Shown: positions 25,371 to 35,557 of the stretch, piece by piece | Position numbering within the stretch: the stretch's first letter is position 1 | Layout: each line of letters opens with the position of its first letter | Source: Phalacrocorax aristotelis | Taxonomy: Eukaryota; Chordata; Aves; Suliformes; Phalacrocoracidae | Direction of reading: 5' to 3' | DNA: 64,000 nt | Assembly: GCF_949628215.1 (NCBI RefSeq) | Contig: NC_134277.1 | Coordinates: 61,659,918 to 61,723,917, forward strand | Position numbers and translations under genes: made by a program | The notes under the pieces: generated by a model | Told to the model about the DNA's origin: nothing | Database searches by the model: none | What the model saw: the letters and a program-made list of their open reading frames with translations, nothing else

Positions 25371-28029
25371 GGTCAATTTGAAATAGGGGGAAGGGGAGAA
25401 CAGAAAATGAGAACATTGTGTACATTGTCCAAGCATTATTGGTGCATTGCCATTGTAGCTATGTCAAAGCCTTCCAGTTTTGCAGCCATTCCCTAGGGCA
25501 GCGTGTCACCTAATGCACTGTTTCTGCTGGCGGAACATGATGTTCAATGGAAGGAAACAATTACACAGGTACCAGTCATGGACCATGTTCTTGTTTGGGC
25601 TGTTCTGACAGAAAAACAGCCATAGCTGGAAAGTAAGCCATATAGTGGAAATTGTCTGTGACAATTCTGGCTCTCATTAAACCCACTGAACTATGGAGAG
25701 AGCATTTGAGGATGGGGATCTTGAGGTATAGCCAGGCTACTTAAGAGTCCTGATCTGATCCTAAACATCCAGTCCTGTGCAGATTATTTCTGCTATCAGT
25801 TGCAACAGTAGTTTGCATAGGTTTTCAGGCTCAAGGCTCAGAGAACAGAAACTGGCTTTTAACATTACGTTAATATGAGCCTCCCAGGCTTATGTTGTTT
25901 CTATACTTATAACCAGACATTGGTCCACTATTATTAGATTTAGCCTTAGCGAACTAGCAGTGAAGAAGTAGAAGGAGGTAGTGATGAAGAAGTAGTCATG
26001 ATTATTGTGAATATTTACCTTTCCATTTACTAGGCATTGTCTGAAGATGCTAATGAGGGCTTTCATAGAGACAGTGTAATATATCAATTACTACACCACC
26101 ACAGAGGAAGCAGATAGGCTTCTGTATCACAAATCTTCTGCTTCACTAAGTCAGTGGGACTCCAATGACTTCATTAGCATTCCCTCATCTCAGACTACCT
26201 GGGGATTTGTCTGCCCAGTTCTAATACAACAAGAAAGAGCCATTGATATTCATCTGGCCTGACCTCCTGCACAGGACTACACTCAGTCTGACCACGTTAC
26301 TGCACTGCACAAACACAGCATTTTTTGTTTATTATTAGATGTAATAAAGTAAAGCAAATCCATCATTTTCTGGTCGCTGAGAGATTTGAAGTCAGACATT
26401 TGTTTGGCATTGGCCAAACTGTGCTCATACTGTTGCCAAAGGTCATGAAAGCACCACCGACTGTTTTCCCCCAAACTCTATAGTTACTGTGTATGTTTAT
26501 TGAACTTTGGCAGTAATATTATGTGCTCCTCAGCAGCACTGCCAACAAAATTAGAAAGGAGCAGTCATATCAGAAAACACACAGCAAGTTACTGAGGAAA
26601 GGCCCAGTTGAATATTAACTCAGATTGACTTCTGGGGTGTAGAAACACGTAGAAAGTGTATAGGACACTGTCTAGTGAATAAACAACATGCAGATAGAAC
26701 ACATTGTGGCACTCTGGTAAGACTGAAGTGGATAGGCATATAATGAAGAGGAGTCATTGACGTAATTACAACGGCAGGTGGTGGCACATTGATTTTATCA
26801 AGGTCAGTGACCTCTACTGCTATTAAAGTGTACCTAGTTTCTTACTACTGAGGTAATTAGACTTTTAGAAGTTAAATATTGATCCTCCAGACCTTTGGAT
26901 AAAAAAGATACTTTTATCAGTTTGTTATTCCCCACAATGGTTTTAGTGTGGCTACTTGTATATTATAACCTTGTTTAACCAATTTTCAATGCCTTAAGGT
27001 TTTATAATTGATCTTAAGATAGTAGCATCTTTAAATATGTACAGCTTAATCCTCCTCTTACATAGACACTGAGTACTGCATCTGAGGCCAGACCTGGTCC
27101 ATGCTGAGGGAGGGTGTGGCACTGAACTTGTCTATAAGGGATAAAGGTGTGTTCATTAAGGATTTTATTTACTCAGTCCTAATGTTACATTAAAGGAGAA
27201 AAAAAATTGGCTGTTAGAACACTACTTTCAATTCCCTGCAATTGATGGACCGAGGTGAAAATTTTGTAACATCAACGTCTAAATTAAAATCATTTAAGAA
27301 TATTTACAATGGTTCAGAGACAAAGAGCCAAGCCTCATTGTTCCTCAACTCTCACTGAAATGAATCATATGGAAGGTGACTTAGATATTTAAATAAGGGT
27401 TTGACTTTCTGAGCAGCTGTGAAACCTCATTAAGTATATCAAGATTGTAGTTTTGAGTGCGCAAAACCAGATTCAATGTCCAGCTGGACAGATCCAGTCA
27501 CAGCAGAGGTATACTACCCAAAATCCTTAGAAATACATAACCTGAAGCACACATCATGACTCAGTGTATTACCGGTACAGAGCCATCTTGATAGCTCATG
27601 AAACGCTCAAACCATCTGTTCAGGATTCACTAAAGCCTTCCTCTCAAGCTGCTTATGAGATGCTCCTATGATAGGATTTGGAATGAGAATTGTATCACAC
27701 TTAGGTCTGTTCTTGGACGCTGTAGCCAAAGACCTTGCCTCTGGCCAGAAAAAAAGGTCGTTGCCATACTGAAAAATGGGATGTTCCAGTAGTTGCAAAG
27801 GTAGCACTTCCACACTACCGCCATAAATAATGCCATATTTTTCTCCAATAATCAGAATTCAGCAGAATTCTACCAACTATGGGGAAAGTCTTCCAGAAGG
27901 CGAAAACTTTAAAGTTGCTAGTGAGCAAGTTCATAAATATATGTAAGTAATTTTCAGGCACTGAAAATTACTGTTTAACAGACCACAAAGGATTCACATA
28001 GCCCTTGGTTTCTGAAGGTTTCAGCAAAG

Positions 28030-28519
28030 GTTTTGCTGGTGAAAGAGCTGGAAGGCATGTCCTCTGAGGAGCAGATAATGACTTTGGGTTTGTCTAGTTT
28101 GGAGAGAAGGAGGCTGAGGGGTGACCTCATGGCTCTCTACAGCTTCCTGAGGAGGGTAAGTGGAGAGGGAACTGTTGATTTCTTCTTCATGGGATCCAGT
28201 GCCAGGACATGTGGGAATGGTTCAAAGCTTCATCTGTCAGGGGAGGTTTAGACTGGACATCAGGAAGCATTTTTTTACCAAGACAGTAGTCAAACTGGAA
28301 CAGGCTTCCTAGAGAGGTGGTTGATGCCCCAGGCCTGTCAGTGTTTAAGAGACATTTGAACAATGCCCCTAATAACATGCTTTAACTTTTGGTCAGCCCT
28401 GAAGTGGTCAGGCAGCTGGACTCAATGATTATTGTAAGTCCCTTCCAACTGATAAAAGCTATTCTATTCTATTCTATTCTATTCTATTCTATTCTATTCT
28501 ATTCTATTCTATTCTATTC
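28030..28519 (+). mobile_element. CR1 LINE fragment (3' end) with expanded ATTCT tail
   Basis: The + strand reads through degraded C-terminal CR1 reverse-transcriptase sequence. One frame shows [18 protein letters not shown], followed by the typical 3' UTR (TCAATGATTATTGTAAGTCC then CTTCCAACTGATA). Instead of the usual short ATTCTATG repeats it ends in about twelve ATTCT units. The copy is 5'-truncated and broken by frame changes, so it is inactive. The left border is approximate. Confidence 0.85.
28461..28519 (+). repeat. (ATTCT)~12 microsatellite
   Basis: Nearly twelve uninterrupted ATTCT units lie exactly where a CR1 3' tail should have ATTCTATG units, so the microsatellite was probably seeded by the CR1 tail. 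Confidence 0.97.
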
Positions 28520-31331
28520 AAGTGCCTTCAGAACAAATATACAAAATTACTATCCCCCCTACCACAAACCTCAGAATTTTCAGTAGTGCCCAGGCATTTA
28601 ATTCCTACTGAAGCAAGTGGAAATAAAGTGCTAAGGTGCTTTTGAAAAGTTCCACTGGGTTTCTCTGTGCAGCTTTATGTACCTAAAGAGGCGAAGACCA
28701 CAGGAAGTGTTGGACTGTTTCTATTTCAATGTCTGTGGCTGCCCAAGGAGCTTGTGATTCAGTGGGACAGAGGTTCTGCTCATTTTGCATGCCCCACTGT
28801 ACCATAATGCTGGAAATACACTGGAAAGACACAGTGCTGGAAAGGGAGACACTGCATCTGCAGAGGTTAGTTCACGATGATGCTCTCTGCTGCTTTCAGC
28901 CTTCATGTCAACAAATGAGATGTTCCAATGTTGTTTTCACTGAGTTCAGCCTGATCAGCAGTCTTAGAGCACTCCTCTTTAACTTTCCTATACAGAAAAT
29001 TCAGAAACAGGAAGAATAGATTATGGAAATTTGAATCAGATTTGCATTTTAATGGGGTTTCATCCATAAACAACTCATAACGTGGGCCTAAGTCTTCTAA
29101 ATCATCTAGGAAATACAGTTTAACTTCCTTTCTTTTTTTATTTTTATCTTTGTCTTGCCCAGTCCTTTAATCTTTCTTCTAATTTATTCTTTCCACATGG
29201 CTTTAAATTTAGAAAAGCATCTTCATCTTTTTGTTCATTTCTTCTTCTTTTTATCCTCCTTTTACTCCCCACCACAATTTGTATGCTTTTTCTGGCTCTT
29301 TCTTCTTCCTTCCAGTTCTCCAAACAATGGAGAACCCCACCATGGGTCATCAGAGTAGAGTGCTGAGCTCCACTTACCAACTTCTACTGCTTATTATGTA
29401 CTTCCTTGTGGAATCACCCTCTGCACCAAAAAACATAAGACTAGTCACAAGATGAGACAGAAGGCCTGATAGTGTTCTGCCCAGGAAAGATAGCACCTAT
29501 CTCCTAACTGTTTGGACACTTTTGCAAGATTTTTGACTTTGTAAACTAGAATTATATATCCAATTCAAAATAATATGTTAGGGAAGCATATGAGCTAAGG
29601 GCTGGTTCAGCATCCGAGTTCCCTTCGGGAAAACAGTTTGGCAATATCATCAGAGTGGGCAATGAACAAATTAACAGAGCAGCAATTGAAGAAGTGTAGT
29701 CTTTCAGATTAGACCAGAACACTAAGGGAAAAGGGTGTCCCTTTATGCTCCTATATGTATGTTATTCCTTTGAAATCTGAGAAATAATTCCAGTTTCATC
29801 CTCTTCCAGATGAGGCCTCCTCAAACTCACACATCTCTGAAGTGAATTCATGCATTTCAACTGGAATGAAAGGGTTGAAATTTGAACAAAACACTGTGCT
29901 GTTTTTTTTTTCCCCACTTTTGTTGGTTTTGGAAGTAAAAATATTAAGAATTAATGTTTCCTACGGGGGAATGCAGTAAAAACGTTTAAATAATTTCTTA
30001 TGTGGGTTTCGTATTTTTGGAACAAATTTAGAAAGGGAGATGAAGTTATCTCCTAAAATGAGATCAACAAAAGAATCTTTCAAGCCATAAACATAAAGCA
30101 GTGGGAGGTTTGATATAATATATACAGAGGTGCCTAATAATATTGCTAGAATTGTGTGCCATCTTGCATCAGACAGCAAAAGAAAGGAGGGTGTGTAAAC
30201 ATAGACCAAACAGCTGGATCCAGACCTATGGAGTAATTACTCCAAAATATTAGGTAGACAATGCTGAGGAGGAAGACGGTCATACCAAGGAATGTAATTT
30301 CAGTAAAGGAATGGTTCATAATGAATAGGTGTGAGTGCAGGACACAGTATGTGTCATATGAAAGCTGCAAGAAGACTTCAAGATGCCACTCATGCCAGAG
30401 CTTGGGTGTTTCATGTCCAGCCTACAGATACACTGAGGCCAAGGTAATATCATCATTGCAGCTGATCTGCTGAGGTCTGCATGCTTGCATTAATTTTGGA
30501 CTCTTTTCTGTCTGATCTCTGCATAGTTATGTCCTTTCTGTTCTCTATAACATCCTGCCACCACTTCATAAAAAGCTGAATCTTTAGGACATAAAAGAAA
30601 CCATGGCTAACAGTAAGAACAACGTGCAAATCTCCTAATTTATATCCTGAGAACTTCTGAGCAAAGAACTAGAGGAAATGGCAAGTAATGGCTTTGCAGG
30701 AAAGGGAAAGGTTATGAAAGGTTATTTTTTAAGAGGTTTGTAGGAAAAGGCTATGGAAGGTAAGCATACAGATGAGGTAGCTACAGACAGCACTGGTGGA
30801 TTGTAAGGTGCCATGAAAAGGATACACTAGAAAGTGAGGGCAAGCATGGCAAGGAGGGCAAAGCAGAAGCTGGAAGCCAAGGCCAGGAGTTTTTTAAGGG
30901 GTCCAGTGAAATGATGTCAAATTTGCTCAGACCCACCAAAGAGCTTCTCGGGCAGGCTTATGCTGCACAACATTGTTTGCATCACTGCCTCGCTGGGAGA
31001 GGCAATATTATGTCCCACTGACACAGCAAGAGAGTGCAAACATTGAAACATTATGCCAAGACATGACTCTCCACTCTGTGCTATATAAGGAACTGGCTTG
31101 CCAAGCTCTGCAAGGTACAGTATGGCTGACCTGGTGGGTTTGCTCACCAAGCCACAAGGCCACTAGTTTGAAAACCAACTACTAATATTCAAAATGAGGT
31201 AAGGGTTGGTCTAGCTTCTTCTATGTTTATAAAGGACTGAGACCTTTTTTTTTTGTCCAACCACAAATATCTTAAAATAGGTTTTGTTTACTTTTCAAAA
31301 TATTCCTGTAGGAACCTCTCCTGGGAGTTTA

Positions 31332-31370
31332 GGAAATAAATAGCTTATCCTGGACAGACTATTTATTTCC
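31332..31370. repeat. Perfect 12-bp inverted repeat
   Basis: GGAAATAAATAG is followed after 15 bases by its exact complement CTATTTATTTCC. The inner sequence ATCCTGG pairs partly with CCAGGA just outside, which could give an alternative fold. No gene lies next to it. Confidence 0.85.
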
Positions 31371-33078
31371 AGGATGTTTACTTGTGCAATTCATGTGATT
31401 GTAAAGTGTCTCCATTTCTCAAGCTCTCTTTTAGTTCCTTAGGGGCACATAATTTAAACCTAGCAACTTTCCCCATATACTGACAGACTGTTATTCCTAA
31501 ATATTGAACTGGTAACTCCAATTGTCTATTCATAGTGCAATTATTAATGCAGCAAGAGAGGGTGGTTTATGATTGGGTTGAAATGCCCAGACTCCCTGGA
31601 ACAACAAGTTCAAATGCTGGCAAGATCAGCCCTTCACCCCTCTTCTGTGCTAGATGCACTCTACAACCCAAGGTCACCCGCATAAAGCCCTGAAATTAGG
31701 TCTGTCTGATCAGCTTAGATTGTAAAGGTCCACAGGTCACACTTTGTTAAAAGGGGCTACCCCAATATTTGTGCACATGCTCCCTCATACCTGTGCTTGC
31801 TCTACAGTTTTGTGGCTGTAAACTGCCATCCACCACAGAGCTGACTTGCAATTCAGCATGGCTGGTACAGTCCAGCTGCTTTTCCCTGGCATTAAAGATT
31901 ATGGTTCTCCACCTGAACCATACCATTTTAGATCAATGCAATTATCATCTAAGAGCTGACACTTTGAAACCACTTGTTTCAAGATAAAATGCTAGCATTT
32001 CCACAGTTGTTAGCAGTAAACACTGTGAAATTCAGACTGTCGCAAAATAATCTTCAGTTTACTCTCACTGCCCATTTTCCTAAAAGAAGAGCTTTTTAAT
32101 GGCAGATTTAACATTCATTTTCTCATTTATATTTTGGGCAAGAGAAGCAGTGAGAAAATAACTGCATCAACATACATCCTCACTGTGCCTTAAGCAGCCA
32201 TTTGAAGCCAATTAACCACAAGATGTATTTTAGTGATTTAAATAGGCAGCAAGCAGCAGAGATTAAAAAGCAATAAACATAGCACATAGATAAGTTGCCT
32301 AGTCCATTTTCCTATGACTAATTAGTCCTAGATTTCTATTTAGTAGTTTATGCAGTTACCAGCACTGCTGAAACTCCTAAAAAATGTTAAATGTGTGATT
32401 TAGGGAGTCTCTGCAGCAAAGGATGTTGGGATGCTAGCAGGGCTATAAGAAGTGAAGTAGCAGCTGATGACAGAGCACCTGAGAAGCTGTGAAAGAAATC
32501 AGTGGGAAATGTGGTAGGTCTGGTAAGGTTGTTTTCTTTTTATCGAAGTTGATGCAAGATATATTCTCCATGGTAGACTCTGACATTCTTAAATGGTTTA
32601 TCTCTGTTGTTTTTAGAATTCTCTCCTCCTTTATCTGTGGTGGTGCTACTAAAACAACTGAACAGAAAAAATTTTGTTGCTTGTATATATGTAACTCTAA
32701 AGCACAGAAAAGTGTGAAAGAAAAAAGATTTTGTTGTTTTTCTCAGAAGCTTTGGTTGAAAACATTCTTTAAGAACTAACGTCAAATAAAAAGTATTGTT
32801 CAATTGACTACCTAAATTTTAATGGGTAACAGCAAGCCATCAAAGTAGGTAGCTGAGGATGGGCTTGTGGGGGTGGTTGTAAACTCTTTATTCCCCCTCT
32901 AAGTTTAATCATGCAGGTTTACTGCCGGTAAGCTTCTGTGATAAAGACTAAGGGAAGTCAATTGAGTTGAACAGAAAAGGAAAAAAGGCAGTGTCTGTAG
33001 GCTGAGTACTGTGTATAGTGTATCATACAAGATAGTGTTGTTAAGGAGTGAGAAGAGTATCCAAATAAAAGTGATAAC

Positions 33079-33140
33079 GGGGTTTGGGGTTTATGCCCCG
33101 TCCCCACCCCTTTCTAAGGGGGAGTGGGGTGCGGGTCCAC
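33079..33140. other. G/C-run cluster with hairpin and G4 potential
   Basis: In an AT-rich setting the sequence has GGGGTTTGGGG, then CCCCGTCCCCACCCC, then GGGGGAGTGGGGTGCGGG. CCCCTT-TCT-AAGGGG is a perfect 6-bp stem. It lies about 0.8 kb upstream of the CCDC201-like start codon. A regulatory role is only a possibility. Confidence 0.6.
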
Positions 33141-33551
33141 AAAACACCTGACTTGCTGTATTGAAGGGTCATTGCTCTACCCCTTGTCTCCTGTTCTGTA
33201 GAAACACAAAGTGCACCCTACACAGGTGCAAAACATTGACAAGGAATGGAGATCTGATGTCTTTTTACTTCAGTAAACATACTTCCCTGTCCTTCTGTGT
33301 CCCTCTTCATCATTGTGTTCCCTACACACAGACAGCCTTGCTGAGGCCTTTGATTTATAGGGCCTAGAATACAGGCACTTAAAATGTATTTTCTCCTTGA
33401 TGAGTGTCATGCAATCAACCTGTGTGAAATAACTGAACTGCCTCATGAAAGCAAAGAGTTCAACAGTTACTAGAAGTACTTAACTGCTCATATAATTAAG
33501 ATATTTATCTTAAATATATCTTAAGCTGGATATATTTATCTTAGGATTCTC

Positions 33552-33596
33552 CACGTGTAAGAAGACAAGTTCTTTTTTGTTGGGGTTTGGCAAGTG
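33552..33596. promoter_or_regulatory. CCDC201: E-box pair (CACGTG, CAAGTG) upstream of the CCDC201-like gene
   Basis: CACGTG is at 33552-33557 and CAAGTG at 33591-33596, 165-210 bp before the TATA-like element. E-boxes at about this distance are bound by FIGLA in zona pellucida gene promoters, which fits an oocyte-expressed gene. E-boxes are short, so chance is possible. Confidence 0.35.
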
Positions 33597-33760
33597 GTTA
33601 TGGGGAATGTTTGCCATTGTTGTAAATTCATTTGAAAACAGATTTGTGCAGAACATAGTTATTTTGGGATCAAAGTAAGCCAAATGTCAGATTAGTGACC
33701 ACCTATCTTCTAACGTCTGTTCTCAACACAGCTCTTCCAAACCCTTGAAGAACATTGATC

Positions 33761-33768
33761 TATAAAAG
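33761..33768 (+). promoter_or_regulatory. CCDC201: TATA box (TATAAAAG) of the CCDC201-like gene
   Basis: TATAAAAG matches the TATA consensus and would start transcription near 33790, about 137 bases before the ATG at 33928. An alternative is a spliced 5' UTR, because a T/C-rich tract ending in CTTAAG at 33907 looks like a 3' splice site just before the ATG. Confidence 0.45.
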
Positions 33769-33927
33769 GGATAAATTCCATGTGAAGGCAGAATGCAGAC
33801 ACAAAAATAGGAACACCTTGGATTTGTTTTTGCAGCAGCTGAACACCTTACGGGGCATCTCTCATTATGAGAGCAGTGACACAATTTTCTCTTCTTTTTT
33901 TCTTAAGACAATAAATCTGACTTCAAG

Positions 33928-34476
33928 ATGTCAGAGGAAGAAGATTCTTTTCTGAATGTTAAAAGATCCCTGAAAAAGAGAATGGTGAAACACAGTACTC
34001 CAGTGGACTCGATGCTTTCAAGAACAATGACATCTCTTACAGATCTGACAAATCAGTCAATCAAGGACCAAGATACCAGTAAGAGAGTTTATGGATCTCC
34101 AGTGCCAAAATCAAATCGAAGTAGATCATTAGCTCAAGTGTCATTAGTAGGTGTTGAAGCATATATCCCTCATATTTCCCCAAAAAGGCTTTCAACGGTG
34201 TTTGACTCACAAGAATTAAACAAAGAGATAAGCCAAAGCTCTCGGGTTGTATTTTCTAGAAGAAGACTTTCCACAGTGTTGGCCTCTGGAGAATCAAATG
34301 AAGAGCCAAGTGACAAAGTTGACCCAAACATGGAAACTGAAGCTTCTACCAAAGCATCTGAGGAGGCTGCAGTAACTCCCAAGAGTGGACCCTCATGGCT
34401 TGTTACTGGAATACCAGGGATAAAAGACCTCCCAATAGTAAAACCAAGAAAGAAGAAAATTTATAAAGCTCTTGTG
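33928..34476 (+). CDS. CCDC201: CCDC201-like protein, exon with start codon
   Basis: The ATG at 33928 opens a 183-codon exon ending in phase 0 before a GTAATT donor at 34477. The protein is Ser/Thr- and Lys/Arg-rich and mostly disordered in appearance. Near the N-terminus is VKHSTP (residues 20-25). Two RLSTV motifs occur at 87-91 and 113-117, in the contexts PKRLSTVFDS and RRRLSTVLAS. A conserved-looking block, SWLVTGIPGIKDLP, occurs at 156-169, and a basic run PRKKK at 173-177. These pieces and the ending in the next exon resemble human CCDC201, which as I recall has about 187 residues, is made in oocytes and is linked to early menopause when lost. Its position between ADCY1 and IGFBP1 also fits. 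There are no signal peptide or membrane segments. Molecular function is unknown. The assignment rests on memory of the human sequence. Confidence 0.75.
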
Positions 34477-35407
34477 GTAATTGCTTACCCTTAGTTATGA
34501 AATACCTAAGCTATTCAATTTCCTATTAATGCTGAATATAAACAGATTGTTGTGGTAATATGGGAATATTTTAGTTACAGAACATGTCCACAACTTTACC
34601 ACTGAGAATGTATATTTATGAATTGGGTCATAATCTGCTAGACTCTGTGGTGTCATTCCTAATCACAGACTGGATGGGATGCAGTCTTCCAAACCAGCGC
34701 TTGTCTCAGCTTATGAACTTGCGTGACTAGTTGTGTACACTAGTACAAAAGTACCCTTTTAAATATATCTTTCTTTAGGAGAAACCTAAGAATGGGAAGA
34801 AATCAGTGATCTAAATTCTCAGGTTTCTTAATGTTGGCAAGTAAACTAAAACTGGAGAAACAAATAATCTACTACCTTCTTTGTTTAATCCAAATCATAG
34901 TACTTTTTAAAAATGCTAGTCATTGCAAATGGGGTTTTGCATGCAGTACTTCAATTAGTGTACAGTTTTCTGAGGAAAGCTTAGGTTAATGGACCTTATG
35001 CAGGTCTGTCTTTGTTCTGGGGAGCTCAAGAACTCAATTTCCTAGAACTTTGATTATTGGCAAGGGCCATGTGGAAAGCCCATAGAAAGGTAAGGGAGGC
35101 AGCAGAGTTAGACTCTGAAGGCTGTCATGTCAGTGCAAAGCCATAAAATACTTTTCTAATTTGGTTTTTCCTCTGTACCATATTGTTAAAGGGTGTGTTA
35201 GAAACTCAGGAAAACTTGCTCGCTCTGAGACTAAAGGCCTCTTAACTTAAAACAAATGGAAAACTTCAGCCAAAATCCAGTTAGGTTCATAATGTCTTTC
35301 TCTATGTTGTTTGGTGTGTTGTTCTTTTTTGTTTTATTATTTTTTTTAAAGCAGGTGATATCTGAATGGATCAGGTTGACTAAATAATATTTTCTTTTCT
35401 ATAACAG
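34477..35407 (+). other. CCDC201: Intron of the CCDC201-like gene
   Basis: This 931-bp GT...AG intron begins GTAATT and ends in a T-rich tract plus ATAACAG. No repeat is recognised in it. Without splicing, the first exon would run on for only five residues to a TAG at 34492. Confidence 0.8.
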
Positions 35408-35494
35408 AGAAAGAAACAAAGAGAATGGGTGCTTCGTCAGCTTAAAAACATTGAGGAAGCAACTGAACATGAACTGACAATTGAAGAAGCTTGA
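35408..35494 (+). CDS. CCDC201: CCDC201-like protein, last exon (coiled-coil end)
   Basis: This exon codes for 28 residues and a TGA stop: RKKQREWVLRQLKNIEEATE then HELTIEEA. It is in phase 0 with the previous exon, giving a 211-residue protein. The segment is strongly helical and charged, which suits the short coiled coil that names the family. The IEEAT-HELTIE ending is the part I find most similar to human CCDC201. The acceptor has a good pyrimidine tract and ATAACAG (to 35407). AATAAA follows 57 bases after the stop codon. Confidence 0.78.
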   Translation, partial: RKKQREWVLRQLKNIEEATEHELTIEEA

Positions 35495-35551
35495 TTGAAT
35501 TACCTATGAAACTAGTACTATCCCATCCTTCCTGTGGGAATAGCTGGTTTC

Positions 35552-35557
35552 AATAAA
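35552..35557 (+). terminator. CCDC201: Poly(A) signal of the CCDC201-like gene
   Basis: AATAAA lies 57 bases downstream of the TGA and predicts a very short 3' UTR of about 80 bases. T-rich and TTTGTTGTTTGTTTG sequence follows within 100 bases. Confidence 0.6.

Larger units (their letters stand above)
23881..33750. other. Intergenic region between ADCY1 and the CCDC201-like gene
   Basis: This AT-rich stretch has no recognisable exon. It contains the long inverted repeat at 25201-25370, a CR1 3' end with an ATTCT microsatellite at 28030-28519, a 12-bp inverted repeat at 31332-31370 and a G/C-run cluster at 33079-33140. The short open frames seen here look like chance. Confidence 0.7.
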
